64,000 nt of DNA from an uncultured Colwellia sp. (GTDB lineage: Bacteria; Pseudomonadota; Gammaproteobacteria; Enterobacterales; Alteromonadaceae): the NCBI GenBank assembly GCA_913058145.1, contig CAJXQM010000006.1, forward strand, positions 54,174 to 118,173. Reading direction: 5' to 3'. Below are positions 1 through 12,010 of the stretch, one piece after another. Both the position numbers and the translations under genes were made by a program. Positions within the stretch are counted from its first letter, which is position 1. Every line of letters starts with the position of its first letter. A model generated the notes under the pieces. The model saw only the letters and a program-made list of their open reading frames with translations. It was not told the origin of the DNA and did no database searches.

Positions 1-86
1 GACTTCCTGAAACACGCATCTTCAAGTGGAGAGGTTATATATGTAGCAGGTAAATAGCAGATTAAGAATAAGGTAATAAAATAAGT

Positions 87-908
87 ATGCGTATCTGGGG
101 GAAAGTTTTAGGGTTGTTATTTGGCTTTATGCTGAGTAAAAGTTTATTTGGCGCTTTATTAGGTCTTTGGCTTGGCCATATGTTTGACCGAGGTAGAGGT
201 TTTAGTTTTGACGGGATGACGGAAGGTAAATCTGATGATGTTACTCGTCAATCCGCTTTTTTTTACGCTACTTTTTCTGTGATGGGACATGTAGCTAAAG
301 CTAAAGGACAGGTTACTAACCATGAAATTGCTTTTGCCAGTGCTTATATGGACAAACTTGGTCTCACCAATGAATTGCGAGAACAAGCACAAGCGGCTTT
401 TCGTGAAGGTAAGTCGGTCGGATTTCCATTAAAAGAGCGTTTGGTTAAATTTAAGCGGATTTGCCGTAATCGTCATGATTTATTACTAATGTTCTTAGAA
501 ATTCAAATTCAAGTCGCTTTTATTGATGGCGATTTGGACACGAAAGAGCGTGAAGTATTGCACACTATTGCCAAATTTTTAGGCTATTCTGCTCGTCAGT
601 TAAATAACTTGCTTGAAATGATTATGGCGAGTGAAGCCTTTCATCAGCAATCAGGACAAGGAAATCATCAATTTAATGGGGGTAATGCAACAACCAGAGC
701 AGGGCAACTTGATAATGCTTATAAAATTTTAGGTGTTAACAAGGATATTTCAATGCGAGATATCAAAAAAGCCTATCGAAAATTAATGTCGCAACATCAT
801 CCTGATAAATTAATCGCAAAAGGCCTACCGCCAGCGATGATGGAAGCGGCAAAAGAAAAAACGCAAGATATTCAAGCTGCCTATGATTTGATTTCTAAGC
901 AAAAATAG
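87..908 (+). CDS. djlA: DnaJ-like membrane-anchored co-chaperone DjlA
   Basis: N-terminal Gly-rich TM segment, TerB-like middle domain, C-terminal J-domain with HPD (YRKLMSQHHPDKL). Confidence 0.93.
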   Translation: MRIWGKVLGLLFGFMLSKSLFGALLGLWLGHMFDRGRGFSFDGMTEGKSDDVTRQSAFFYATFSVMGHVAKAKGQVTNHEIAFASAYMDKLGLTNELREQAQAAFREGKSVGFPLKERLVKFKRICRNRHDLLLMFLEIQIQVAFIDGDLDTKEREVLHTIAKFLGYSARQLNNLLEMIMASEAFHQQSGQGNHQFNGGNATTRAGQLDNAYKILGVNKDISMRDIKKAYRKLMSQHHPDKLIAKGLPPAMMEAAKEKTQDIQAAYDLISKQK

Positions 909-1066
909 GCACAATACGGTTAGTAACAAAGTGGTCTGTTAAGTCTCCTTTATATTTACTTAGTGTTTATGTCTAGGCATGAACACTAAAGGCCTTAATG
1001 CTAATGCCTCAATATCAAAGCTTCAATACTAAAGCCTATAATAGCAATTCCATTAATAAACTATTG

Positions 1067-1750
1067 CTAATCAAATGGACAAGGGCTAACAAAGCAGAGC
1101 AATTCGCCAGTAACTGGGTGGGTTAAACTTAAATTTCTGGCATGAAGTTGTAATCTAGGGCTAATCGTCAATGCTTTTTCATGCGCATATAGTCGGTCAC
1201 CTAAAATAGGGTGGCCTAAGGCTAACATATGCACCCGTAATTGATGAGAACGACCGGTAACGGGTCTAAGTTCAATTAATGTGCTTTCATCGCCTGAACT
1301 CATTGTCGAATAGCTAAGTACGCTGTAATTAGTCAGTGATTTTTTGCCATTGTCATGATCAACTATTTGTTTTGGTCTGTTTGGCCAATCACAAATTAAA
1401 GGTAAATCAACACTGCCTTCTATTTCAGCGACTTTACCAAACACCCGGGCGATATAACTTTTTTTAGTTTGTCGTTGTTCAAATTGTCGGCTTATGGCCA
1501 CATGAGCAGGCTTATTCAATGCCATGATAATGATACCCGATGTTGCCATGTCTAAGCGATGAACAATGGTGGCGGTTGGCAAAACACGTTGTACTCGGTT
1601 TTGTAAACAGTCTTGATGCTCAGGTAAGCGGCCTGGCACACTTAGCAAGCCACTGCCTTTATTGAGTACTACAATGTCCTTATCTTGAAAAACAATATCA
1701 AGATAAGGTGACATAGGCGGTTGATAAACAAAGTCAGGATTGGCAGCCAT
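1067..1750 (-). CDS. rluA: RluA-family rRNA/tRNA pseudouridine synthase
   Basis: HRLDMATSGIIIMA catalytic motif; RPVTGRSHQLRVHMLALGHPILGD; RluA-like length. Confidence 0.9.
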   Translation of the reverse strand: MAANPDFVYQPPMSPYLDIVFQDKDIVVLNKGSGLLSVPGRLPEHQDCLQNRVQRVLPTATIVHRLDMATSGIIIMALNKPAHVAISRQFEQRQTKKSYIARVFGKVAEIEGSVDLPLICDWPNRPKQIVDHDNGKKSLTNYSVLSYSTMSSGDESTLIELRPVTGRSHQLRVHMLALGHPILGDRLYAHEKALTISPRLQLHARNLSLTHPVTGELLCFVSPCPFD

Positions 1751-4662
1751 TAGTGCGTAACCACTATCATGCGAACCGCTTCAAAGGTTAACTGCGCCTT
1801 ATCAATATAATGACTTAGTTCATCTTGTTGATGGGCAAGAAAGTCAATTTCTGCTTGGCGAACACTGGGGTTAATGGCTTTCAATGCGGTTAACCTTTGT
1901 TGCTCTTGGCCTAGCTTGCTTTGCATGCTCTTTAACGCTTTTGCTTGAATAGCCGAAATTTGTTGTTCTCCATGAAATTCTGCTTTGGTCACTAGTGGCG
2001 CAATTTGTGATTTTAATGCTTTAATTAATTGCAAAGCCATTATCTTTTTAACCGGTGTGAGTTGTTTATCCAACACGGCTTCACTAACTTTATCGCCAAG
2101 ATCATTACCTTTTTTATCCACTAATATACGAATAGGTGTTGTCGGTAAATATCGGCCAAGTTGTAAATGTGCAGGTGCTGTGGCTTCTACTGTGAATAAA
2201 CATTCAAGGAAAAAAGTGCCCACAGGTAAGGCTTCTGCTTTTAATAAACCGATGCTGGCATTACCAATTTCATCGCTAAGCACTAAATCTAAAACGCCTC
2301 GCACCATGGGGTGATCCCACGTTAATAATTGATAATTTTCATTGATTAACGCGGTATCACGATCAAAGGTTATTGTTGAGCCATCTTCAGGTAAACAAGG
2401 AAAGTTGCTATTAAGCATATGTTCACTTTGATTTAATGCAATGGCATTGTCGGCTTTGTCATCTTGTTGAACGCCAAATACATCTAAGGCTTGAAACATA
2501 AATTGAGGTAAGTCTATTTGTCTGTCATTGCGCTCTATTTTTTTCACTAACTCATGAGCGCGGCCTTGGCCTGATGAATTTAGTTCAAGTAACTTATCGC
2601 GGCCAGATTCTAGCTCGGCTTTAATCTTACAGTGCTTTTGCCAAGTATCACTAATCAATTTCTCTGCTATTGATGAGGCTTGTTGTGCGGTTAATGCTAA
2701 CGATAATAACTGCTGACCATAGGCTTCATAGACTATTCGGCCAGTAATGCAGGTATGTTCAAACGCTTGCATGCCCTGTTGATACCAATCAAACAATAAA
2801 TGTTGGGCTGAATCTTCAAAGTAAGGGGCATGTAATCTAATAACTTCAGTTTGTCCGATACGGTCAAGGCGGCCAATACGCTGTTCTAATAAATCTGGGT
2901 TAAGAGGCAAATCAAATAACACTAAATGATGTGCAAACTGGAAGTTTCGACCTTCACTGCCAATTTCAGAACAGAGTAATAGCTGTGCGCTGTCTTCATC
3001 TTGGGCAAAGTAGGCGGCGGCTCTATCACGTTCAAAAATAGATAAACCTTCATGAAATACTGCTGCGCGAATTCCTTCTTTAACACGTAATACGGCTTCT
3101 AAATCTATCGCGGTTTGTGCATGCGCACAGATAACGAGTACTTTTTCTTTTTTTAATGATTTGAGTAAGTCGATCAAATAGTCAACACGTGGATCAAAAT
3201 CTGTCCATTTTTCACTTTGATGATCAAGGCCATAAAGCATTTCTGGCGTGAAAATAAACTTAGCTTGTTTAGAGTTTGCTAGAGCTTCTGGACAATCACT
3301 CAGCATAAACTCATTGATTGTATCTTGGTACTGTTCAGGCATCGTTAGTGGTGCGGGATGTATTTCGCGTGCCGGAAAGCCTTTAATGGTGTTACGTGAG
3401 TTTCTAAATAAAATGCGACCAGTTCCATGTCTATCTAGCAGTTGCTTTAGTAACTGTTGACGTACTTCTGTTTGATTCGCTGAGTTATCGCTATTAAGTG
3501 TGACTAACTGTTCACTAATATCGGTCTCTTTTAATAAAGCGATTAAGGTACTTTCTTGATCGTTAGTTAATTGTTCTTTTTCAACTAAGGCATTCGCGGC
3601 ATCAGCCACTTCACTATAATGAGACTCTTCTTCAATAAATTTTTGATAATCATAAAAACGGTCGGAATCAAGTAAGCGTAATCGAGCAAAGTGACTTTCA
3701 TGGCCTAATTGATCCGGTGTGGCTGTTAAGAGTAAAACCCCAGGAATAACTTGAGCCAATTGCTCAATACATTGATACTCTATACTTGGGTTATCTTGTT
3801 GCCAATTTAAATGATGGGCTTCATCAACTACCATTAAATCCCAATCTTCGCTGATTAATGCTTCATACCATTTAGGATTTTTAGTGATAAAACCTAAATT
3901 AACTAAAACTAACTGCTCAGTACTAAAAGGATTACTGTCATCTTCTCCGGCGGTTTCAACACATCGGTCATGATCAAAAATACTAAATTTAAGGTTAAAG
4001 CGACGCAGCATTTCTACTAACCACTGATGCATCAATGATTCAGGTACTATGATCAAAATACGTTGGGCTCTGCCACTCACCAGTTGCTGATGAATAATTA
4101 AACCCGCTTCAATTGTTTTTCCTAAACCCACTTCATCGGCAAGTAATACTCTAGGAGCAAAGCGGTTCCCCACTTCATCGGCGATATAAAGTTGATGCGG
4201 AATAAGGCTAACTCGTCCCCCGGTTAAGCCCATTAACTCTGATTGTTGTTGTTCATATTGGTAACGTAAGCAATCTTTGCGCAGGCGAAACCAATCAAGA
4301 CGGTCTACTTGGCTATTGAGTAAGCGATCGTGTGGTTTATTAAATTTAATAAAGTGATCTATCATCACTTCTTTTAAAGATATGGCTTCCAAGGTGTCTT
4401 GTCGTATACCGTGGTAAGTTAAAATGCCATGAGCTTCGGTGCTTGATTCAACCTTTAACGTCCAGCCTTCATGGCTTGGAATAAGATCGCCGTCATTGAA
4501 AATTACGCGGGTTAATGGCGCATTAGCTTTTGCATACTGACGAGATTCACCCGTGGCAGTAAAAACAATATTAACAAATCGGTGTTCTATACCTGTGACG
4601 GTCCCTAATCCTTGATCTGATTCACTGTCACTGATCCAACGTTGGCCGGGTTGAAATGGCAT
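1750..4662 (-). CDS. rapA: RNA polymerase-associated ATP-dependent helicase RapA (HepA)
   Basis: SWI2/SNF2 motifs (LLADEVGLGKTIEAGLI, DEAHH, LLTATP, EQRIGRLDRIGQ). The start MPFQPGQRWISDSESDQGLG fits the RapA N-terminus better than the 5-codon-longer ORF starting at 4677. Confidence 0.95.
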   Translation of the reverse strand: MPFQPGQRWISDSESDQGLGTVTGIEHRFVNIVFTATGESRQYAKANAPLTRVIFNDGDLIPSHEGWTLKVESSTEAHGILTYHGIRQDTLEAISLKEVMIDHFIKFNKPHDRLLNSQVDRLDWFRLRKDCLRYQYEQQQSELMGLTGGRVSLIPHQLYIADEVGNRFAPRVLLADEVGLGKTIEAGLIIHQQLVSGRAQRILIIVPESLMHQWLVEMLRRFNLKFSIFDHDRCVETAGEDDSNPFSTEQLVLVNLGFITKNPKWYEALISEDWDLMVVDEAHHLNWQQDNPSIEYQCIEQLAQVIPGVLLLTATPDQLGHESHFARLRLLDSDRFYDYQKFIEEESHYSEVADAANALVEKEQLTNDQESTLIALLKETDISEQLVTLNSDNSANQTEVRQQLLKQLLDRHGTGRILFRNSRNTIKGFPAREIHPAPLTMPEQYQDTINEFMLSDCPEALANSKQAKFIFTPEMLYGLDHQSEKWTDFDPRVDYLIDLLKSLKKEKVLVICAHAQTAIDLEAVLRVKEGIRAAVFHEGLSIFERDRAAAYFAQDEDSAQLLLCSEIGSEGRNFQFAHHLVLFDLPLNPDLLEQRIGRLDRIGQTEVIRLHAPYFEDSAQHLLFDWYQQGMQAFEHTCITGRIVYEAYGQQLLSLALTAQQASSIAEKLISDTWQKHCKIKAELESGRDKLLELNSSGQGRAHELVKKIERNDRQIDLPQFMFQALDVFGVQQDDKADNAIALNQSEHMLNSNFPCLPEDGSTITFDRDTALINENYQLLTWDHPMVRGVLDLVLSDEIGNASIGLLKAEALPVGTFFLECLFTVEATAPAHLQLGRYLPTTPIRILVDKKGNDLGDKVSEAVLDKQLTPVKKIMALQLIKALKSQIAPLVTKAEFHGEQQISAIQAKALKSMQSKLGQEQQRLTALKAINPSVRQAEIDFLAHQQDELSHYIDKAQLTFEAVRMIVVTH

Positions 4663-4780
4663 ATAATAGAACTCCAAAATATCTTAAAAAATTAACATGA
4701 AAAAAACGGCGCTATAGTAACTGTTAGAGATTAATAATCATAGTTAGCTTTGGTAAAAAAGCAGTATCTTGGTATTTTTT

Positions 4781-5470
4781 CTAAATAGTCGTCATTATAC
4801 CGATAAACCAAGCGAAAAAAGGGGCTAACACCGCGGTTAAAATACCACTGATAACTAATGCTAAAGAACTAAAAGCCCCTTGTTCATTACCCACTTCCAT
4901 TGCTTTTGCGGTGCCAATGGCATGCGCACTACACCCCATTGCTAAACCTTGTGCTTGTGGATTCGTGATTTTACAAAACTTGAGTAGACTAAAGCCACCT
5001 AGCGCCCCTAATAACCCAACGGCAATAACCACCGCGGCAGCCAACGATGCTAGTCCTCCTGTTTCGTGGGCCACAGCCATTGCTATTGGGCTAGTCACAG
5101 ATTTTGGCAATAAAGAAAGTAATAATACTTTATCGTCAGTTAATAATAAGGCGATAGATATACAAGTTGAAATGGCAATAACAACACCAAAAGAGCAGCT
5201 GACCATTATTGCCTTAAATTGCTGTTTTATTTGTTGTATTTGACAAAATAATGGGATAGCAAGCGCAACTACAGCGGGCTCTAAAAGCCAAATAAAAGGA
5301 ATATTTGCTGTTGCGTAATCTTGGTAAATAAGTGGGGTAAAACTAAAAAGTCCAATAAAAAATAAAATACTCACTAAAAGAGGATTAGCTAATGGGCTTT
5401 TTATTGGGCTTAAAAGCTTACGGGCAGCCAAAAAAATCAATACCGTAGCAATAAGATAAAGATAAATCAT
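4781..5470 (-). CDS. LrgB family protein (CidB/LrgB membrane protein)
   Basis: LrgB-like: KSVTSPIAMAVAHETGG, AHAIGTAKAMEVG; overlaps the upstream LrgA-like gene. Confidence 0.88.
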   Translation of the reverse strand: MIYLYLIATVLIFLAARKLLSPIKSPLANPLLVSILFFIGLFSFTPLIYQDYATANIPFIWLLEPAVVALAIPLFCQIQQIKQQFKAIMVSCSFGVVIAISTCISIALLLTDDKVLLLSLLPKSVTSPIAMAVAHETGGLASLAAAVVIAVGLLGALGGFSLLKFCKITNPQAQGLAMGCSAHAIGTAKAMEVGNEQGAFSSLALVISGILTAVLAPFFAWFIGIMTTI

Positions 5471-5832
5471 TTAGACAACCTTTGATAAAGCCAGCCAACA
5501 GATATTAACGTTGCTATTGTGCTAATCACACTGCTTACTACAATGGTAACCCAATAGGTTGATAACAATTGTGAATATTGTAATAACCCTACACCAACAG
5601 GAACAAAAAAGAGCGTAATATAGTTAAGTAAAAAGCTGCCTGTTGGCAATATATAATCTAATGGAATTAACCGAAGGCTCAATGCTGAAAATAATAATAG
5701 CAAACCAAAAATACTGCCAGGAATGGGTAAATGACTTAGGTATTGAATGACTTTACCTAGATACAAGAAAAGCACTAAAATACTTGCACTTCGTACTAAT
5801 TCAGTTGCCGTGATAAAAATATTTTTTTTCAT
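5467..5832 (-). CDS. CidA/LrgA family holin-like membrane protein
   Basis: LPIPGSIFGLLLLFSALSLRLI and LLNYITLFFVPVGVGLLQY typical of LrgA; paired with LrgB. Confidence 0.88.
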   Translation of the reverse strand: MKKNIFITATELVRSASILVLFLYLGKVIQYLSHLPIPGSIFGLLLLFSALSLRLIPLDYILPTGSFLLNYITLFFVPVGVGLLQYSQLLSTYWVTIVVSSVISTIATLISVGWLYQRLSK

Positions 5833-5940
5833 GAAATTTTTTAATACGCAATGAGTAATAATAACAACTAATTATCATAGTCGCTTTTTTAAGGATAAAT
5901 TAAGGAAAATAGTGTAACCGTCTACTAAGTCTGCACTCAA

Positions 5941-6414
5941 TTAACTTATATTTTTCGAAAATAGTCGTTCTAATTGATTAATGGTGTCTTTGATATTATT
6001 GACATCTGTTGGTGCAATAAAAATAGTATCATCGCCAGCAATTGTTCCAAGTACACCATCACTTTTACTTAAACTATCCAATAAGCGAGCAATTAATTGT
6101 GCAGCCCCTGGACTTGTTTGAATAATGATCATCATACCATTATGTTCTATTTCTAATACTAATTGCTTTAATGGACTTTGTGCGGTTGGTACACCAAGCT
6201 CTGCGGGCAAACAATAAACCATTTCTTGGCGGGCATTACGCGTGCGAACTGCACCAAACTTGCTGAGTATCCGTGATATTTTAGATTGGCTGATATTATC
6301 AAATCCTAAAGATTTTAATGCCTCAACGATTTCGCCTTGCGAACCGAATTGCTCTTGTTTTAATAAATCTTTAAATGCTTGTACTAATGTTTCTTGTTTT
6401 TGTTGGCCATTCAT
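5941..6414 (-). CDS. argR: Arginine repressor ArgR
   Basis: Winged-HTH N-terminus ([39 protein letters not shown]) and C-terminal [13 protein letters not shown]; divergent from mdh. Confidence 0.95.
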   Translation of the reverse strand: MNGQQKQETLVQAFKDLLKQEQFGSQGEIVEALKSLGFDNISQSKISRILSKFGAVRTRNARQEMVYCLPAELGVPTAQSPLKQLVLEIEHNGMMIIIQTSPGAAQLIARLLDSLSKSDGVLGTIAGDDTIFIAPTDVNNIKDTINQLERLFSKNIS

Positions 6415-6506
6415 TGTGTGAGATTAAACCCTTTTTTGCTATTTATTTAAACAGCCTCAATTGTATTATTTATTTTGAAGATGTTCGGTATAGCCTTTAA
6501 TACTAA

Positions 6507-6524
6507 AGTTGAATTCTTTCAACT
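6507..6524. promoter_or_regulatory. Candidate ArgR operator (ARG-box-like palindrome)
   Basis: Perfect inverted repeat AGTTGAA-TTCT-TTCAACT in the argR/mdh intergenic region, resembling the TGAAT-N4-ATTCA type ARG box. Confidence 0.4.
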
Positions 6525-6666
6525 AGGTATTATACGCTATCATATGCACAATAATAATTGTTTTTTTGTTGGCTATACTATATCTTTTGCACCATAAAAT
6601 TTACGTATTTACTCGAATAATCTTTATTATACAGTTTTACACCCACTTTAATTTCGGAGAGAACAC

Positions 6667-7599
6667 ATGAAAGTAACAGTTTTAGGCGCAGCTGGCGGTA
6701 TCGGTCAAGCATTATCTTTACTATTAAAAACTCAATTGCCAGCCGGTTCTGAGTTATCACTGTACGATGTTGCCCCTGTAGTTCCTGGTGTTGCGGTAGA
6801 CTTATCACACATACCTACAGCGGTTAAAGTTGAAGGTTTTGGTGCTGACGATTTAGCTGGCGCACTTTCAGGCGCTGATATTGTAATTATTCCAGCAGGT
6901 ATGCCACGTAAGCCTGGTATGGACCGTGCTGATTTATTTGCAGTAAATGCCGGTATCATCAAAACATTAGCAGAAGGTATTGTTGCCAGCTGTCCAAAAG
7001 CTTTAGTTGGTATTATTACTAACCCAGTTAATGGCACTGTACCAATTGTTGCTGAAGTATTCAAAAAAGCGGGTACTTATGACAAAAATCGTGTATTTGG
7101 TGTAACAACTCTTGATGTAATTCGCAGTGAAGCATTCATCGCTGAACTAAAAGGCTTGAACGTAAGTGACGTTAAAATACCAGTAATTGGTGGTCACTCA
7201 GGTACAACAATTTTACCACTTCTTTCACAAGTTGAAGGCGTTACTTTTTCTGATGAAGAAGTTGCCGCATTAACACCTCGCATTCAAAATGCTGGTACTG
7301 AAGTTGTAAATGCTAAAGCGGGTGGCGGTTCTGCTACGTTATCAATGGGCGCTGCTGCTGCTCGTTTTTGTTTATCTTTAGTGAAAGGTTTACAAGGCGA
7401 AGATGTTGTAGATTACGCTTACGTTGACGTTGAAGGTGGCGATGCACCATTTTTTGCTCACCCAGTACGTTTAGGCGTAAATGGTGTTGCTGAAATATTA
7501 CCATACGGTAAGTTAAGTGCTTTTGAAGAAAAAGCTAAAAATGACATGCTTGATACATTAAAAGCTGACATCCAAGAAGGTGTTGATTTTATGGCATAA
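6667..7599 (+). CDS. mdh: NAD-dependent malate dehydrogenase
   Basis: [51 protein letters not shown]. Confidence 0.98.
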   Translation: MKVTVLGAAGGIGQALSLLLKTQLPAGSELSLYDVAPVVPGVAVDLSHIPTAVKVEGFGADDLAGALSGADIVIIPAGMPRKPGMDRADLFAVNAGIIKTLAEGIVASCPKALVGIITNPVNGTVPIVAEVFKKAGTYDKNRVFGVTTLDVIRSEAFIAELKGLNVSDVKIPVIGGHSGTTILPLLSQVEGVTFSDEEVAALTPRIQNAGTEVVNAKAGGGSATLSMGAAAARFCLSLVKGLQGEDVVDYAYVDVEGGDAPFFAHPVRLGVNGVAEILPYGKLSAFEEKAKNDMLDTLKADIQEGVDFMA

Positions 7600-7684
7600 A
7601 GCCATAAATAAAACGTAAAATTTATGGGTGGCGAGTACTGAGTTTAAAAGCTTAATGCTCGTTACTTGTCACTTAATTCTGTGC

Positions 7685-8095
7685 TTATTTCACACCCTTT
7701 GAAAGAAGAAATTCAGCATACTCTTTATCAGTTCTCATAATGTGATTCGTTAGCCAACGTTTAAGAAATAGCATTAAATCAGCACTCATGGTTCCTTGGG
7801 GATTTTCAATAAATTTTTCTTTTAATTCGACCACTTGAGCTATTAGCTCATTGTGTTGCCGTTTGTGTTCTTCTGAATCAGTATAACCATACTCAGCAAA
7901 CATATTTTCCTCATAAGCAAAATGCTTTTGGGTATAAGCTGCTAAACCTGTAAATATTTTTCCTAATAATTCATTTGAGCTATTTGTTAACATGGCATCA
8001 TTAAGTGCATTGATCATATTGACTAATTTTTTGTGTTGCTCATCAATGCTTTCTATACCAACACTTAACTCGGCTGTCCATTCAATTAGCGGCAT
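7685..8095 (-). CDS. Bacteriohemerythrin
   Basis: Hemerythrin diiron ligand pattern (IDEQHKKLV, HFAYEENMF, HKRQHNEL, LTNHIMRTDKEY). Confidence 0.9.
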   Translation of the reverse strand: MPLIEWTAELSVGIESIDEQHKKLVNMINALNDAMLTNSSNELLGKIFTGLAAYTQKHFAYEENMFAEYGYTDSEEHKRQHNELIAQVVELKEKFIENPQGTMSADLMLFLKRWLTNHIMRTDKEYAEFLLSKGVK

Positions 8096-8190
8096 AAAAC
8101 CTCCTAAACGTTTAATAATTTTTAGTTAACGTTAGTGCCAGCGGCTGAAATACACAAGCCAAAGTTTACGTAAACCTGTGTTAGATCAAT

Positions 8191-8399
8191 AACGCTTCCT
8201 TCGACCATTAGACCCTTCGACAAGCTCAGGGCTCAGGATAAACGGATTAGGACGCTGTTTAACTGAGTATGATGAATGAACGGATTAGGACGCTGTTTAT
8301 ACTGAGTATGATGAATGTATCGCCTCTACTCTACTTGTACTGTGCGTGATGAACGTAAATTTCCACTTGTACTGAGCGTGAGGAACGAACAGTCGAAGT
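8191..8399. repeat. Degenerate intergenic repeat containing CCCTTCGACAAGCTCAGGGC and a two-unit 38/39-bp tandem duplication
   Basis: AACGCTTCCTT...GACCCTTCGACAAGCTCAGGGC is shared with the element at the window end; units 8241-8278 and 8279-8317 (AACGGATTAGGACGCTGTTTA(T)ACTGAGTATGATGAATG) are near-identical; closes with AGTCGAAG. Confidence 0.75.
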
Positions 8400-8404
8400 A
8401 TGTG

Positions 8405-8809
8405 TTATTTTCCCCAAGGATTGGTCGGAGTAGAAGATCGTTCTCGTGTTTTTTTAGCGCGTTTTTGTCTAAGGTTTTCAGCATCATCAAAACTTAACTC
8501 TGCTGGTGTTCCCGGTTTTTGATCAGCGGGTACTATGCGATCACGTGGCGGTAATTCAAATTGGCTATCATCAGCACGTGGTAAGCTTTTATATTGATAT
8601 AGATAAAAAGCTTCAACCTTATCTTTTGCCCAGTCTGTTTTTTTAAGAAATTTTAGACTAGATTCAATACTAGGGTGAGTTTTAAAGCAATTTAAGCTTA
8701 AATAAGCGTTTAAAATATCAAAACCGTAATGATCGACTAACTCAGTGAGAACTTGTTCTAAACCGATACCGTGCAACGGATTGTTTTCATATATATTATC
8801 TGAATTCAT
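8405..8809 (-). CDS. VF530/DUF2132 family DNA-binding protein
   Basis: [24 protein letters not shown]...[19 protein letters not shown]; paralog of 52908-53237. Confidence 0.85.
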   Translation of the reverse strand: MNSDNIYENNPLHGIGLEQVLTELVDHYGFDILNAYLSLNCFKTHPSIESSLKFLKKTDWAKDKVEAFYLYQYKSLPRADDSQFELPPRDRIVPADQKPGTPAELSFDDAENLRQKRAKKTRERSSTPTNPWGK

Positions 8810-8834
8810 ACTATTCTACTCTTGCTTTTAATGT

Positions 8835-9836
8835 TTAAGCACTACGATTAGCCGCAATATGGGCTAAAGAAATTAATGCTTTTTTATAATTAGACTCAGG
8901 TAATATTGACAAAGCATTAATAGCCTTATCTGCTTCTATTTCTGCTTTTTTCTGTGTATAAACCAAAGCGCCCGTTTGTTTCATTGCACTTAAAATATCC
9001 TCTAAATGTTCCATACCATTACCGTGTTCTATAGCATTTCTAATTAATTTTCTTTGCTCATCAGTGCCGTGAGACATAGCATAAAGTAGCGGTAGAGTAG
9101 GCTTGCCTTCGGCTAAGTCATCACCCACATTTTTACCCATTTCTTTAGCATCTGCGGTGTAATCCAAAATATCATCCACTAATTGAAAAGCGGTGCCTAG
9201 GTATTTACCGTAATCTGCAATGGCTGTTTCAGTTGCACTATCTTGCTTGGTAATAACAGCAGCAAGTCGAGTAGCCGCTTCAAAAAGTTTGGCTGTTTTG
9301 CAATAAATAACCTGTAAATAGCTTTCTTCAGTGGTGTCAGGGTTATTACAATTCATCAATTGTAATACTTCACCTTCGGCAACTATATTAGTCGCATCAG
9401 ATAAAATATCCATAATGCGCATATCACCCAATTTGGTCATCATTTGAAAAGAGCGTGTGTAAAGAAAATCACCGACTAATACGCTAGCACTGTTACCAAA
9501 TAAAGCATTAGCGGTTTCTTGGCCACGTCGCATGTTAGATTCATCAACTACATCATCATGCAATAGGGTAGCGGTGTGAATAAATTCAACAATGGCAGCA
9601 ATGGTGCAGTGTTTATCATCTAGATTGACTATATTGGCTTGATTCAGCGCCTGTGCTGTTAACACGGTAAGCATGGGGCGCATACGCTTACCACCGGAAT
9701 TAACAATATAGACACCTAATTGATTGATCAAAGCAACGTTTGAGTGCAACTGACCATAAATAAGATCATTAACCTTGGTCATATCATCTTGTGTGAGTGC
9801 TTGAATTGCTTTTATATCCACTTTACTTAATTCCAC
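8835..9836 (-). CDS. ispB: Octaprenyl diphosphate synthase
   Basis: Polyprenyl synthase motifs LLHDDVVDESNMRRG and QLVDDILDYTAD; divergent from rplU-rpmA. Confidence 0.95.
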   Translation of the reverse strand: MELSKVDIKAIQALTQDDMTKVNDLIYGQLHSNVALINQLGVYIVNSGGKRMRPMLTVLTAQALNQANIVNLDDKHCTIAAIVEFIHTATLLHDDVVDESNMRRGQETANALFGNSASVLVGDFLYTRSFQMMTKLGDMRIMDILSDATNIVAEGEVLQLMNCNNPDTTEESYLQVIYCKTAKLFEAATRLAAVITKQDSATETAIADYGKYLGTAFQLVDDILDYTADAKEMGKNVGDDLAEGKPTLPLLYAMSHGTDEQRKLIRNAIEHGNGMEHLEDILSAMKQTGALVYTQKKAEIEADKAINALSILPESNYKKALISLAHIAANRSA

Positions 9837-10104
9837 TTGGGCTTGATGGTTTATGTATAACCACGATGTCTATATCGACGGGGTTTTAAATAGTAAATTC
9901 TACACTATATTCGTGGATATAAAAGCTTACACAAAGGGTTTATAACAACTTTGTGGTTAATTTATTTCGCTAATTTTTTATAGAAATTAAAAACTTCAGA
10001 AATGATCACTTTTATACTTGCTCTGCTGCGTTTCTTCGCGTAGAATTCGCGCCCTATATTTTTAAATTTAGCAACACATAAAGTTGTTGCAGTACGGAGT
10101 AGCT

Positions 10105-10416
10105 ATGTACGCGGTATTCCAAAGCGGTGGTAAACAGCATCGTGTAACCGAAGGGCAAACAGTTCGTCTAGAAAAGCTTGAGCTTGAAATAGGCGCAGCA
10201 GTAGAATTTGATAACGTTTTAATGATCGCCGATGGCGAGAACATCAATGTAGGCGCGCCTTACGTTGCTGGTGGTAAAGTAGTGGCTGAGGTGGTAAACC
10301 AAGGTCGTGCTGATAAAATTACCATTGTAAAATTCAAACGTCGTAAGCATTCACGCAAACAAGCGGGCCATCGTCAATGGTTCACTGAAGTGAAAATTAC
10401 TGGTATTAACGGCTAA
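10105..10416 (+). CDS. rplU: 50S ribosomal protein L21
   Basis: [18 protein letters not shown]...[23 protein letters not shown]; start trimmed to canonical [11 protein letters not shown]. Confidence 0.98.
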   Translation: MYAVFQSGGKQHRVTEGQTVRLEKLELEIGAAVEFDNVLMIADGENINVGAPYVAGGKVVAEVVNQGRADKITIVKFKRRKHSRKQAGHRQWFTEVKITGING

Positions 10417-10432
10417 TTAGGAGCATTTTGAC

Positions 10433-10690
10433 ATGGCACATAAGAAAGCGGCAGGTAGTACACGAAATGGTCGTGATTCAGAAGCAAAACGTTTAGGTGT
10501 TAAGCGTTTCGGTGGTGAATCAGTGTTAGCAGGTAACATTATTGTTCGTCAACGTGGTACTCGTTTCCACGCTGGAAGCAATATGGGTATCGGTAAAGAT
10601 CATACTTTATTTGCTTTATCTGATGGTAAAGTACAATTTGAAGTGAAAGGTCCAAAGAGTCGTAAGTTTGTTAGCATCATCGCTGACTAA
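10433..10690 (+). CDS. rpmA: 50S ribosomal protein L27
   Basis: [29 protein letters not shown]... Confidence 0.99.
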   Translation: MAHKKAAGSTRNGRDSEAKRLGVKRFGGESVLAGNIIVRQRGTRFHAGSNMGIGKDHTLFALSDGKVQFEVKGPKSRKFVSIIAD

Positions 10691-10706
10691 GAACAACTTA
10701 GAACTC

Positions 10707-10739
10707 CAAAAACCTCGCTTCATAGCGAGGTTTTTTTTT
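10707..10739 (+). terminator. Rho-independent terminator after rpmA
   Basis: AACCTCGCT-TCAT-AGCGAGGTTTTTTTTT stem-loop with a 9-T tract. Confidence 0.95.
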
Positions 10740-10834
10740 ACCTATTTATTACGATCTTGTTGTGATGATTCTTTCTGAAGGAAAAATCGTTTATACTAGC
10801 AAGATATAAACCACAAGACTTTAGGGTTGTGTAA

Positions 10835-12010
<1,176 letters not shown>

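Noticed and set aside
1985-3460. Plus-strand ORFs 1985-2314 and 3248-3460 opposite rapA
   Set aside because: Shadow ORFs of a well-supported helicase gene.
6578-7064. Minus-strand ORFs overlapping the mdh 5' region (6578-6808, 6732-7064)
   Set aside because: Overlap mdh and its leader; translations look non-protein-like.
8315-8497. ORF 8315-8497 +
   Set aside because: Derived from the repeat region and antisense to the VF530-family gene.
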